Of a stretch of DNA of 64,000 bases, positions 11,810 through 22,598 are shown in pieces; positions within the stretch are counted from its first letter, which is position 1, and every line of letters begins with the position of its first letter. The stretch is from NCBI GenBank assembly GCA_022495005.1, contig JAGYXB010001610.1, forward strand, positions 170,108 through 234,107, written 5' to 3'. The notes under the pieces are model-generated. The model searched no databases. It had not been told where the DNA came from and saw only the letters and a program-made list of their open reading frames with translations. The DNA comes from Rhyacophila brunnea. Its lineage: Eukaryota > Arthropoda > Insecta > Trichoptera > Rhyacophilidae. A program made the position numbers and the translations under genes.

Positions 11810-12196
11810 TAAACCAAGAGATGTCACTGAGACTTGAAGCTTTCGAGATGTGGCTGTATAGGCGCATCCTCAAAATTCCTTGGACTGACCGGGTGACAAA
11901 TGTTGAAGTTCTCAATCGAATGGGGAAGGACCGAGAAGTTCTAAAGTTCTAAACCAGGAAACTATAGTACCTTGGCCACATTATGAGAGGACAAAAATAC
12001 AGCATTCCCCAACTTGTCATTCAACGAAAGATCAATGAGAAGCGTAGCAGAGGATGGCGCCGCATTTCGTGGCTTAAGAACCTCCGTGATTGGTACGAGT
12101 GCAGCTACACTGAACTGTTTCGGGTAGTAGACGACAAAGATAAGATCGCCTTGATGGTGGCCGACCTCCGCTAGGGGATTGCACAATAAGAAGAAA
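11810..12196 (+). pseudogene. RTE-like LINE reverse transcriptase C-terminal tail
   Basis: Translation gives LEAFEMWLYRRILKIPWTDR, then after a frameshift near 11945 YLGHIMRGQKYSIPQL, RGWRRISWLKNLRDW and the end DDKDKIALMVADLR before a stop at 12173. This is the standard C-terminus of insect endonuclease-reverse transcriptase LINEs (LEAFEMWxYRRxLKIPWTD ... YLGHIMR ... RISWLxNLRxW). The short 3' untranslated end GCACAATAAGAAGAAAAT fits too. A duplicated AAGTTCTAAAGTTCTAAA accompanies the frameshift. Confidence 0.85.
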
Positions 12197-12379
12197 ATAT
12201 TAAATTATATTCGTTGTCAGTGTATATTATGCCTTTAAGTGAGTGTACATAGTGCATAAAGATGCCGAAAGGCGAATCCCGGGTTGCAAATAACGACTCA
12301 AATAGAATAGTACAAAACTTAAATCCATTAGAATTTTAATTTAAATTCCTATCAAGTACCTTCGGTTGATAATATTGAT

Positions 12380-12786
12380 CATGGCCCCCACAGGGCTGAT
12401 AGGGCTCTAGCCTGGGGGCCCGGGCTCAGGAGGGGCCCGGCGAGGCGAGACGACCAGATAAGTGAGATAAACACATATCAAAAATTTGCTTTAATAGTAA
12501 AAAAAGTCGTCTACGGCACTATTTTCCTTCAGTATTATTATTATTTAAAGTTATCTGATTGTACGATACAATTTTCAATTGTGTATCAATACTCGACATC
12601 TCCATAATTCAAATGGATGTATTAAAATATACAATAAAACACTAAACATACACATTAATTTTACCGCGTACACCATTTTGGAAAACGCTACTGTAGAGCG
12701 TCACACTGCCTTTATCCTTAGCAATAGGTAGGGGGGCCCGCCAAAGATCCTTGCCTGGAGCCCCGCTTCACGGTGTGGGACCAATG
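12380..12786 (-). mobile_element. hAT-like MITE family J, copy 2 (nested in K)
   Basis: Reverse orientation: begins CATGGCCCCCACAGGGC, ends GGTGTGGGACCAATG. Flanks ATATTGAT at 12372-12379 and 12787-12794 match 8 of 8. Removing it rejoins the right arm of family K. Confidence 0.9.
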
Positions 12787-12842
12787 ATATTGATATAATA
12801 ATACTATAATACTGCGTTATAAATATTGCTAGTCTTTCTTAT

Positions 12843-12965
12843 TTGCATATTTAACGCGTTCGCTGCTGAAGAGATAATGAGATTTTAATTGCCCCCTTTA
12901 AAATGCACGTTAATTACATCGATCGGCTTCCTGGTCATTACGCGCCGTGTGCGTCTTCCGCGTCC
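12843..12965. mobile_element. TTAA-bordered MITE family L, copy 1
   Basis: Begins with TTAACGCGTTCGCTGCTGA and contains AAAATGCACGTTAATTACAT and CATCGATCGGC, matching 52205-52330. Related copies at 24830, 25278 and 34144 start TTAACTCATT with CAGTGCTAACACCG. TTAA border and about 115-bp size suggest a piggyBac-like MITE. Confidence 0.55.
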
Positions 12966-13913
12966 AAAGTATTAACGACTGAGAGATGGCATCTGTAAAA
13001 TGTATATTAATTGCATCTCGGTACAAAACGAAACTTATTCAATCGATTTACAGTTAAGTGTGTTTATTTTGTCAACAAATGGAACCGTCGTTTGATTAAC
13101 GTGTTGGTATCAGAATATACTGAATATATAAAGTTAGTAGTCTAAACCAAATTAGGAGGATAAAAAAATAAAAATTTCACAAGGATTTGACAGTAGTAAC
13201 AAAATGTTTTATGACTTAGACTCGATTCGTTTCCAGATTTTATCTGAAATTAAATGTTAGAGTAAACTGGGAGTCAGCATATTTCCGCAGATAATTCTAA
13301 AATATGCAAAAGCTTTTTCGGAAAACTCCTAAGCGCTGACACTAACAGTTAAGTTTACGGCTTCCGCGTTAAGTATTATTGCAGTATTGCAAAAAAGTAT
13401 ACTTTTAACAGGTGTTTGATGACGTTAGCATTTTTCCCCGGAGCATATTATTATAAAGGAAGCCTTTGAATTACTTACTGTTTCCTCGTGGAATCATTCA
13501 TTCTCATTTAATACTATCAAAATAATAATATCGTCACCTTACTATTAAAACCTGGTAAGTCTATTTGAGAAGAATTTTGAGGGGAAGGAAAAAACCTAAT
13601 AAAAACAATATTTTAAACACCTCTCTAATCGATGAATTTGCTCACACTGTTTGTGAAATACGAAGTTTTAATATCATGTTTGAAACCACGAAACTGCGAG
13701 TTTTTAAAATTTGTCTATAGATGGAAAATATATTAGTCTAAATAACCGAGGTTTGGTATGATTTAAATTTTTTTTTTGCTTAAAATTTTGTCGAAAAAAC
13801 TCAATTTTTCCATAATATCCGTCTTACAAAGTCTTCCTGGTCACCCTACTGGTGACAATATATTTTGCTGCTTGGAACTACTTCCTATAAGAGCAAGTGG
13901 TGTGGTGTGGGAT
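12966..13913. other. no recognisable feature
   Basis: Unassigned AT-rich sequence. Frames such as 13776-14039 overlap the SINE that follows and are not genes. Confidence 0.4.
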
Positions 13914-14109
13914 TGTTTTTTTTATATAGAATTATTAATAACCATGTCCTTGCTTTTTCGTACAAGGTGGTTGTTAGTAATTTTGAACAATCACAAACGC
14001 CCAGGCTTTGAGAAAAACACATACATGTTTTTGTCATGACCGGGAATCGAACCCAGAACTCTCGGGTGGAAGGCCAGCGCCTTACCCACTGCACCACAAG
14101 AGCCACCTA
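13914..14109 (-). mobile_element. tRNA-derived SINE family B, copy 1 with 11-bp duplication
   Basis: On the minus strand the head shows A box TGGTGCAGTGGG and a perfect B box GGTTCGATTCC, in a tRNA-like context (GGCTCTTGTGGTGCAGTGGG). The opposite end is A-rich (T-run at 13914-13923). TGGTGTGGGAT at 13903-13913 is repeated at 14110-14120, an 11-bp target duplication typical of LINE-driven insertion. The body cannot complete a tRNA fold, so it is a retroposon. Confidence 0.85.
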
Positions 14110-14159
14110 TGGTGTGGGATGGGTTGTGAAAAATATATTTGGTATAGTGAAAATTTAAC

Positions 14160-14395
14160 CCACTCTACTTACGGTGGCCGAGCGGTTTATAATGTTGTGG
14201 GTCCCAGGTTAGAATCCTGGGTCTCGCAAATACAAATATTGTTTTTAAATTCGTATTTGGGGTGCGAGTATGGACCTAATAGGTTGAGCAAGTGACTAAT
14301 ATCCACTTCTCGTAAAAATAAAAAATCTGTTAATACAAAACTCAATTCTGTGGAGGCCCATATTATTATGATCTTATTAGGATCGGAAATTGTCA
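14160..14395 (+). mobile_element. tRNA-derived SINE family C, copy 1
   Basis: Head GGTGGCCGAGCGGTTTATAA resembles a leucine- or serine-type tRNA A box; B box GGTTAGAATCC follows. The body has ATGGACCTAATAGGTTGAGC and ends in a GATCTTATTAGGATC palindrome. It stands head to head with SINE B, about 50 bp apart, giving two outward-facing pol III promoter-like regions. Confidence 0.8.
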
Positions 14396-15204
14396 AAAGA
14401 AGATAAATTAAAAGTGTTGTTTTAATATTACATGTGGACTAATATACATATATATTCTATCTGTTAAAAATTAAGTTGTAAATAAGTTAAATACGTTTAG
14501 TTTGGTCACTTCACACACAATTTTGTTAGATGGCAATTCTTAATATATTTTTATAATTCTCAGAGCATCCAAGTTGCTCCGATAGATTTTTAAATTCGTT
14601 GCAACATACTAAAGGTAAAAAATTTACACCGCACAGAATTTTTATTAATTCCTTCAACGTGCAATAATGTGTATGGAAATTGAAGAGTTGCTTAAGTCGG
14701 TTAAACCGGTTATTGGGCCCACCAAGCCGTCTGACCTGGTCGCCATAAAGGCCAATTTTGTTGCATTTAGAAAATTTGCAACATCATATTGCCAATGTGT
14801 AGATCTCTTCACTTAGATTGTTCAGCGCTTTTGTATTGACTTTTGTTACTTAAATACAATTTTTAATTATGCCTCTACGTGCTCCTTTCTCCCATTAAAT
14901 TGAAGTCATATAGGTAAATTCAGTTACAGCACATTCGAGTGGACGGTGACGTTAGTCTTGGATAACTGATCCTCAGACATTCCCAGTCATAAAAAATGAT
15001 GCTTCATGAAAATTTCATGAAACGCCCGATTAAGACCGAGTGTGGTTTGGTGGGGGTCATTAAATTGAAAGTGCAATCATAAATCTTCACGTGACAGCAA
15101 GTTTGACGTCACATAAAATAGCGACCTAAACTGGCATTATAAGTATTATACCCGTAGTAGATTTAGTAGAAGATTTACGCTGCGTATCTTAAACCTTAAT
15201 ATCG
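14396..15204. other. no recognisable feature
   Basis: Unassigned sequence; 14680-14790 is locally less AT-rich (CCGGTTATTGGGCCCACCAA) but shows no repeat partner or coding signature that I can find. Confidence 0.4.
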
Positions 15205-15688
15205 TGGGGTAAATGCCAAAAGTTGGTAAGTCTCGAAATCATGTTTTGGAGTAATTGCAATTTGAAGTTTGACATGCCTTCTAAAATCAGGCATTACGCT
15301 CATTTTTTTGGGCTTTATGTGTATGTTCTATAATATATCGGATAACCTTGAATCTTTCTAAGATATATTTTTTCGACCTTGTCCGATCCTAATAGGATCA
15401 TATGAGCCTCCACAGAGTGGAGGTTTGTATTAACAGTTTTTATTGTTTACGAGAAATGGATGTCAGTCACTTGCTCAACCTATTAGGTCCATACTCTGAC
15501 TCATACACAAATTGAAAAAAAATATGTGTACTTGCCAGACCCAGGATTCGAACCTGGGACCCTTGACTCAATAGGCCGGCGTTTAAGCCACGCGGCCATC
15601 GTGGGTGGATATATATGGACACTTCATAATCCGTTATTAACTTATAATACTTAAATTATCGACTTACCAACTTTTGGCAGCAGCCCCA
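15205..15688. mobile_element. element family M, copy 1, split by SINE C
   Basis: Inverted ends GCCAAAAGTTGGTAAGTC and GACTTACCAACTTTTGGC flank the segment. The second copy at 27885-28790 has the same ends. Both copies have been hit by later insertions: SINE C here, a LINE tail there. No transposase or duplication seen. Confidence 0.7.
15369..15607 (-). mobile_element. tRNA-derived SINE family C, copy 2 (nested in M)
   Basis: Reverse-oriented full copy: the 3' end GATCCTAATAGGATC lies at about 15383 and the head with GGATTCGAACCTGG, CGTTTAAGCCACGCGGCC near 15545-15600. GATATAT at 15362-15368 and 15608-15614 is a probable 7-bp duplication, with a T-run next to the left one as expected for a 3' A-tail. 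Confidence 0.8.
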
Positions 15689-16339
15689 CAAATTAACTTT
15701 AATCTTCAAATTGTTTTCATTTAATTAAATACGATGAATACATTTTATAATGACGGTAAACTATTGTCATTTAACTTAACTAAAAAGGGATTTTTTTCAA
15801 ACGAGAATAGAAAAGCTCTCTTTGGCTTCTACGGTCCTCTTATTACGCAAAGAATTGAAGAAATTTCCAAATCAAGTCGTTTAATTCCCAGTGAAAAGAA
15901 ATTTAATTAACCGACCTCTCCCCATTGGCTGCTAGGCCTTCTACGTCTTCCCTTCCTCACAGAATAAAGTCGTTCCGCTGATTCATATCACGGCAAAGGG
16001 AAATTGTGTCGAATAAAAATAATAAACCTCTTATACACCCGAAAAGAAAAATGTAATCCAACATTTTCGTGACGTAATTTTCCTTTTAGTAAATATTTCA
16101 ATGATATACCAAAGGAAGCTTTAATTTATGCAATCTCCTGATTGTTTGATAAAAAATTTCAATCGTTTTATTATGCTATCGTAAAGTCGTACTGTGTAAA
16201 TGGCTTTGATATTAGCGTTACACGAGGACAGCAAAGTTTATTCTACACTTGTCCATACCTTACTTATGTGGCATGAGTGGGGAAGTAAAAAATATATTAT
16301 CACTTATTGAATTAGAAACAGATTTCTTCAACAAAAATT
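15689..16339. other. no recognisable feature
   Basis: AT-rich sequence with no repeat partner or gene that I can identify. Confidence 0.45.
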
Positions 16340-16768
16340 GAATACGTGTATTAAATAAGGCTCTAAGTACCAAAAAGTAGTATTGCCTGTAGTTACAAAA
16401 TACCGAGTCATTGCAGTAAAATTTCATGAAGCAGATCTTTTGAAAAATGTAGTTTTACAGTGTGAAGCAATCACGGCAGCTTCTATAATTTTAGGTATTA
16501 AGAACTCAGCAAGTGTCAACACACCATCGTCAGTTATTTTATATTGAATGCCGTTGACCACTGCAGTGCTACTTACGCCATTATAAATAAAACACGCCAA
16601 CGGACTTACAACGTCGACAGGTTTAATTATTTTGCTGTATTTTTTTGACTTGCTTGAGGCACTTAGACTATAGTTGAAGTTTTTGGCGTTGGTATGTAGA
16701 ACATTTTTCTATAAAAATGTCAGTTTTTATTATTTTGGTACTTAGCGCCTTAATTATTACACGTATTC
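16340..16768. mobile_element. MITE family G, copy 2
   Basis: 429 bp, same ends and orientation as 1454-1881 and only scattered single-base differences by eye. Flanked by AATT on both sides (16336-16339, 16769-16772), confirming a 4-bp A/T-only target duplication at a second site. Confidence 0.9.
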
Positions 16769-16925
16769 AATTTATTCTACACTTACAGAATTTAGACTTA
16801 TGATACAATTTATGATGCTGTTTTTTAACACTACAGCAGCCTACGATGCCCAATAATAGTATTGTAGTGAAACAGTATTGTGTTTAGTAATATATATGAA
16901 ACAATCAAAATCACGCAGGTTTTGA

Positions 16926-17225
16926 TAAATTCATAAAAATATATTGTGATCCCAACGAGAATCAAACTCGGGGCTGCCGAATGAAAGGCCAACGCGTTAC
17001 TCAATGGACTACGAAGACCCGGTATTATAATGCTTCCGCTTATAATGTCATAGATTACAAGTCTGATGAATTCCCGTTGTTTCTAAATGCGTGTTTGAAC
17101 CATAGTATGGACCTAATAGATCGAGCAAATGGCTGACATCTATTTCTCGTAAAAAAAAAAAAATCTTGTAATAGAACATCCACTCTGTGAGGTCTACATG
17201 ATCTTGTTGGGATCGAACATGGTAA
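16926..17225. mobile_element. SINE B copy 2 (-) next to SINE C 3' part (+)
   Basis: 16926-17022 is a minus-strand tRNA-like head (GAGAATCAAACTCGG is the reverse of a B box region; GAATGAAAGGCCAACGCGTTA corresponds to SINE B). 17050-17225 matches the body and 3' end of SINE C (TATGGACCTAATAGATCGAG, GATCTTGTTGGGATC) without its head. They are either two insertions or a chimeric retroposon. Confidence 0.65.
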
Positions 17226-17284
17226 AATATAAATATATTATATAATATAATAATACCTGAGGTATTTTGTGTATTTAAATTATG

Positions 17285-17356
17285 TATATTCAATTAAGAA
17301 TGTTTCCTACATTCTCAAATTTTGTGAATTATTCGTTGAATAAAATAAAAATAGTT
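17285..17356 (+). repeat. SINE A tail fragment
   Basis: ACATTCTCAAATTTTGTGAA followed by TTATTCGTTGAATAAAATAA matches the 3' tail of SINE A at 6220-6260 and 40745-40790. Confidence 0.6.
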
Positions 17357-17396
17357 TAATACAATATTGCTTTGTCAAAAACTATATTTACAATAA

Positions 17397-17545
17397 TATT
17401 AATACTATCAACCAAAGGAAACGCACTTGATGAAATTTGAATTTAAATTCTAATGGATTTAAATTTTGTACTATTCTATTTGAGTATCAGAGTTCACTCA
17501 AATAGAATAGTACACAAATTAAACCCATTAGAATCTATATTTACT
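17397..17545. repeat. family K hairpin copy
   Basis: Two inverted arms of about 45 bases meet at 17487-17496: ATTCTAATGGATTTAAATTT ... TATTTGAGT, and ACTCAAATAGAATAGTAC ... CCCATTAGAAT. It looks like both terminal repeats of family K joined with almost everything between them lost. Confidence 0.65.
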
Positions 17546-18165
17546 ATTTATGTTATCAAAATGTCATTTTTTGACAGCGCTGTCAGTTTGTTTCAGAGTT
17601 TTTCCACTTTATCTAAATATTCGCTGACTACAAGTGATGAAGTATAGTTTATTCAAAAATTGAAATTAGAATTTATTAAAAAATAACGTTATTACACATT
17701 TTTTGTGGCACCACAATTTGAATCATTTATAAAATTAAACAGCAGCTTTTTAAAAAAGCTCTCTATGAAACGCCAAAGTTAATTATTTTTGCTTCAATAA
17801 ACAAAATGAGTGCTAAGTAAGGAGTGAAAATTTTACCATAAAATAAATTTACTATACAAATATTAGTAAAGTTTACTTAATTAAAAAGATCTGAATATTT
17901 TATGAACTGTTTTAACAACCAAAAGATTAACTATTATCATACAAAAGCTATTAAGAAGAGATATTTGCATATTCAAATTTTTAGTTTTTCCAACCACTCT
18001 AAGGACCATAATTTTCTCGTATCTACATTTATCATCAATTTATAATATAATGCGTAAAGACCTCGAAGTAAAAATGGGCAGGCACATTGTTCAAAAAACA
18101 CATGTAATTATAATAATATCATCACTGGACAAGTCTTGTCGTCTAGTCATATTATAATACAGTGC
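17546..18165. other. no recognisable feature
   Basis: AT-rich, short frames only; nothing identified. Confidence 0.45.
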
Positions 18166-18300
18166 GACCAAGAACTTGCTGGATCGATGGGAGAATCAAC
18201 GTTAGCGGAAGTACATGGAAACGATAGAGAATAGGAAAGACAGCATGGAAAAGCCTCCACCCAGCAGTGGATTGAGAATGGTTGTGTTGTCTGTGCAATT
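18166..18300 (+). pseudogene. RTE-like LINE extreme 3' coding fragment
   Basis: AACGATAGAGAATAGGAAAG then GGAAAAGCCTCCACCCAGCA and GTGGATTGAG correspond to the usual last codons of RTE-like tails (DRxxWKSLHPAVD, stop). It is too short for clade assignment. Confidence 0.5.
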
Positions 18301-18620
18301 TACAGTCGAATTCCTGTCGATTCCAAATCGTTGTTAGTGTTGGTTAAATTGACCGACTGTCGTTTGCACAAAATAAAACGGAAGCCATTGTCATTAAACG
18401 TCCAGGCCGACAAAAATGTATGCGGCCGCCCACAGTCCGTATAGCTTTGTTTATATTCGGGGATTTTTTTGTTCGATAGACGAACGCCTCGGAGTGCATG
18501 TATAGCTTGCGCATTGCTCGCCTCAAATCGGTTATAAAATAGGCGTTTTTCGTAATGAAAGTACTAGCGCAAGTAGATCCATTACCGACGGACATCTTTT
18601 CAACATCATATTATCATTGT
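18301..18620. other. locally GC-richer unique segment
   Basis: 18340-18590 stands out from its AT-rich surroundings (GGCCGACAAAAATG, GCGGCCGCCCACAG, GCGCATTGCTCGCC). An 83-codon minus-strand frame (18344-18595) crosses it but resembles nothing known. It has no repeat partner in the window, so it could be host regulatory or exonic DNA. Confidence 0.3.
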
Positions 18621-18819
18621 TGCCTACCGAATGATTCCGCGAAAATGTGTAATAGTATAATATTATACTATAATTTTATGCCAAATAAGCCAAACATACT
18701 ATAATTGTTACATCATTGTATTAAAATCAGCATTATAAAAATATATTAACACTGCTTCCCGTGAAGAATTAAATTTTATTTAACGTACAAGTGTAGACAG
18801 TTGACGCGGTGCGTAACAC

Positions 18820-19300
18820 GCTTTCCACATAAAACTTGCGCAAAACTTCTTCTTCTTCCACCCTGTCACGTCCCAACATTGGGGCATAGGGCAAGCACAA
18901 GTTGGCGCCACTTCCCTCGGTCCATCGCCAACTCCTGCGCCTCCCGCCATGTCAGACCTGCAGCACGTAGGTTGCTTTTGTAGTACCGCTGCAGGGTGAG
19001 GGAGAGCCGGCCACGGCGACGGAACCCTTGAGGCTGTGCCACAAGGGTACGAAGTGCCGCACTCTTTGGCGGCATCCGGAATACGTGTCCCAGCCACGTA
19101 AATCGTCTCTTCGTGATAACTTCAAGCCGAGACTCTTGAAGCTTAGTAAGATGCCATGTCTCACGCGTTAAACAACCGACATTTGTTTAACGTGTCGTTT
19201 TAACGCGTGCGTGCTACCTGTGCTGCTGTATGGCTGCGCAAAATTACTTGGTGTTAAGCCAGAATTAAAAAGTTGAAGCGAAGTGGAAGACAAGTGATCA
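18820..19300 (-). pseudogene. RTE-like LINE tails in opposite orientations
   Basis: Minus strand 18820-19175 reads ETWHLTKLQESRLEVITKRR, FTWLGHVFRMPPKSAALRT, then AAGLTWREAQELAMDRGKWR, matching the post-RT region of RTE-like LINEs with one frameshift. Plus strand 19195-19300 reads the preceding motif V-L-P-V-L-L-Y-G-C. They adjoin in inverted orientation, which suggests a 5' inversion of one insertion (twin priming) or two insertions. Confidence 0.7.
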
Positions 19301-20134
19301 TTGATGTAGACATAGCTTATGGGGGATAATAATGAGTATCCAAATTAGTCACATATCTCAGTTTCCTTCCAGGAAGATGGCCGTGTGGGTGGTGAAAGAT
19401 GGGGTCTAAGAGTAAGAGGGCTTAAAATAGCCTATGTCGACACTTTCATGGGGGTCGAATCAGGGGATATTTTGTGCGAGTTAAGTATTTATTTTTAATG
19501 GTTTTTATGAATAATAAATAATTGTTGATTCAACATTCAAAGATTTCACCTAGCTTAGAAATTATTTTTTTCCCAATTTAATAGTTTCTTTATATATAAG
19601 GTTTCTTTCTAAAAAGTTACTTGATTTTTACATTTTTTTAGTGTTGACATTAAAGTCTCGGCTCGAAACCTTTTCCCCTACAAAAGATACTTAAGTATGG
19701 ATTTATTTTCAAAAATGAATATTATTTTTTATATCGTTTTTGGTATACACTGTAATCTTCTAATAAAGCTTTAAAATAAATCTAATATTTAACAAAAAAA
19801 ATATTTACCAAGTACAATGAGTGTTCGCCACTGAAATTCATGTGGTTCGAACGCCACGTTTGGATAAAACACATTTTGGTTTTCATGTCACTTAATACTC
19901 ATTTGTGATTTCAAAACGTTTTTGTTAGGTTGAAGACGATGAAGTGGTCGCAATTGAACATAAATACTCTGTGCGTTGGCGGATTTACAAGATAGTGACG
20001 TTTCGGTAAATATTGTATTTTATTAAAAAAAATGGACAGCCGCTGGATAAATGTAGTCATAAAGCAGTATTAAAGGGTGGAGGTGGGCTGTTAAGATTCG
20101 ATATAAATAGTGCACACTAAAGTTTCTCAGTTAT
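19301..20134. other. no recognisable feature
   Basis: AT-rich, no identifiable gene or repeat. 19320-19460 carries GA-rich stretches without clear coding meaning. Confidence 0.4.
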
Positions 20135-20171
20135 ATAATATATTTGTTTTCATTGAACTAAGAATACAATT

Positions 20172-21766
20172 GAAGATCTTGGCATAAAAACATCAAATGT
20201 CCACTTTTTTCCATTTTCATTTTATTGCATTTCTATATTCCCTGTGTATGATTACATACAACTGTGCAAAGATACATTTTAAAAAAAAATTATAAGTCCC
20301 TCAAATCTGCTCTCGAAAATATGCCACTTTTCTAAAAACCGCAATAGTCCAGGCATTTTTGTGTGAAAACAGCAAAGGTCCAGTAGTTCTACACTTTTAT
20401 CACCAGGCGGCGTTAGTAATGTTAGTATACATTCCATACAATTTAGTGTCTGAGCTGTCAAATTATCCTTGATTCGTTTAATTATTGCTTTTTATAACGT
20501 TTTCTAATGATTGTTTTTATATTTTATCATGAATATTCCTAGCAAGACATCTGAAACGTCTCGAAAGAGAAAAATTAACAAAACTATGCAACGTTTTTAC
20601 CAAATAACGGTGACTTTCATTATTATTCAGTTTGATGCAATAAGGAAAATTCTGGGCCCTTCATTATAAAATCTAAAGAGACCGGAGAAAATTTTTTTTT
20701 TAATATGAAATATAGGTTAAAACTTTGACATTTTTCTGTAAAAATTTGTAGGCTAGTTATAATGTACAAAATAGACCAGGCTAGTAAGGGAGAAGTGCTT
20801 TGCGAACATTTCAGTTTCTCTCTTAGCTGTGGGATTGATTCAATGTAGTGAATAAAAATCAAATGCAAGTCACGATTGCATTTAAAACAACATATGGTGG
20901 ATTAGTTCCATTGAAAGTAGTTTAATAAAAAAATATTTTAAAATTAGCTAAATATTTACAAAACCCAATAAATGTAACGTTTAATTTGCTGATAGTGAAG
21001 GTGTCAGACGAGGCTCATCGGTTTTCTTTTTTCATGTTAACTATCAATTCATGGTAGAAATCCATTGAGTTAATGATTTAATTTATTAAAACACATTTTT
21101 TTAGTACTTGTTCCACTTTTAATAAATAAATCTGGATAGGTTTCGTCCACCTTATAGGGACATTTTCAACTGTTGAAAACAGTTGGCAGAAAAACAGAGG
21201 CGGACGAAACCGGCCCAGATTTATTTATTAAAAGTGGAATAAGTAGATACTAAAAATGTGTTTTATTAAATTAAATCAATAATAATAATATGAAGCTAAT
21301 CAGTATTAACCCGCACATGATTAAAACATTTTTCAAATATTTAATTCTTGATTTTTTAGAAACATTGAAGTCGTTTGTTAATAGGTAAATAATATGTCCA
21401 AACCTTATTAAAAGTTGTATTATGATCAAAAAATAACAGAAATATATATTCTTTATTTTATTTAATAAAATTATAGTTTTAGTCATACTATTTACATTTC
21501 GATCTTTTCAATTTTGCAATAAAAACAACAAATGTCCAAAAATTGTGTAAAAACAGCAAATGTCACACTCATTCTTTTTTAAATATCTATTTAACCGAAA
21601 TACATTTAATATTTTTTTTACATTCATATAGTGCATATACGGTTTCTCTATAATTTCTCATTGTCAAATTAATAAAATTTCTTTTGATAACCAAGATATT
21701 ATGTTTTTACCCTCTCCTGAAAAAAAAGTGTTTTGTGACATTTGCTGTTTTTATGCCAAGATCTTC
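20172..21766. mobile_element. 1.6-kb non-autonomous element N with repeated sub-terminal motifs
   Basis: Terminal inverted repeats of about 32 bp (GAAGATCTTGGCATAAAAAC inward) bound 1595 bp, flanked by AATT on both sides. The motif TAAAAACAGCAAATGTC or a close variant occurs at about 20185, 20361, 21527, 21549 and, inverted, 21736. This is the arrangement of transposase-binding sites near element ends. Inside lies a long hairpin (21073-21277). No transposase frame is visible, so the enzyme must come from elsewhere. It sits inside a copy of repeat P. Confidence 0.75.
21073..21277. repeat. long hairpin O inside element N
   Basis: Two arms of about 75 bases pair with few mismatches (AAAACACATTTTTTTAGTAC, CACTTTTAATAAATAAATCT, GGTTTCGTCC and their inverses), with a loop of about 45 bases. 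It may be a foldback MITE that landed in N. Confidence 0.8.
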
Positions 21767-22176
21767 AATTTGCAGATGGTGCTGGTTAATTTTTAAAATT
21801 CAACTAAACCTTGCCTAAACCAAACCTGAATAATTTAGGTATGCTGTGGGTGAAAATAGTGAACAATTTTTCAGTCATACTTATTTGTTTTTGTTGAATT
21901 AAGAATACATAATATTATTGATGGTGTTGGTTAGTTTTTCAAAATTCTTTAAGCCCTGCCTAAACTAAACAATATCTAATCGATAAAAAATATTCTTTTA
22001 TCCATAAAACATCTAAAATAGTATATTTTTTAATGTCATAATTTAAGATATTTTCTAGTTGAACGAATATGTTTTTGACTGTTATCTACTATTGCTTGGA
22101 TTAGGCAGGGTTTATTTAAATTTAAAAAAAATAACAAACACCATCTATACACTGTAGTTCTTAATTCAATGAAAAC
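21767..22176. repeat. repeat P units
   Basis: Unit with GAATTAAGAATAC, GATGGTG(T/C)TGGTTA and C(T/C)TGCCTAAAC occurs at 20135-20171 continued at 21767-21840, again at 21884-21972, and inverted at 22085-22176. The first is split by element N. Direct and inverted units 100-200 bp apart may be the sub-terminal regions of one old element. Confidence 0.6.
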
Positions 22177-22182
22177 AATTAA

Positions 22183-22598
22183 GGGCGGACATGCTCAGCA
22201 TTGGTCAAAATGGAGCTTTTATTGTATTTTCAAAACATGATCCTGGACATTCCTTAAACGTTGTAGATAATCTATTTGAATAATTTTGAAGCCTTATTAT
22301 CCTTTATATTTATTTGCGTTTAAAAATTAATAAATGTAAAAAATCTTAACACCACTGCACAAGTATGTACTGAAATATTACTATATTCTAAAACATTAGG
22401 GCGAGAGGTTTAAAAGAAAACTATTTTATGTAGTAAAAATACTTTATGCAGTCATCAAATGTTTAAAATAAATATAAAGGATAATAAGGCTTTAAAATTA
22501 TATACATAGATTATCTACAACGTTTAAGGAATGTCCAGGATCATGCTTTTAAAATGCAATAAAAGCTCCATTTTGACCTACGCTGAGCATGTCACCCC
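22183..22598. mobile_element. TTAA foldback family Q, copy 1
   Basis: 416 bp with inverted arms of about 140 bases (GGGCGGACATGCTCAGC at the left; GCTGAGCATGTCACCCC at the right), both abutting TTAA (22179-22182, 22599-22602). Long arms, TTAA site and no gene fit a piggyBac-like foldback MITE. Confidence 0.8.

Larger units (their letters stand above)
11672..12833. mobile_element. repeat family K, carrying a LINE fragment and MITE J copy 2
   Basis: Inverted ends ACTAGCAATATTTATAA (11672 and, inverted, to 12833), each followed by a block with CGACCGAAG or CAACCGAAG. The right block contains GACTCAAATAGAATAGTAC and AAATCCATTAGAA, repeated at 17397, 41925 and 48140. The centre holds a LINE fragment and the right arm is cut by MITE J. 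Host duplication not identified. Confidence 0.6.
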
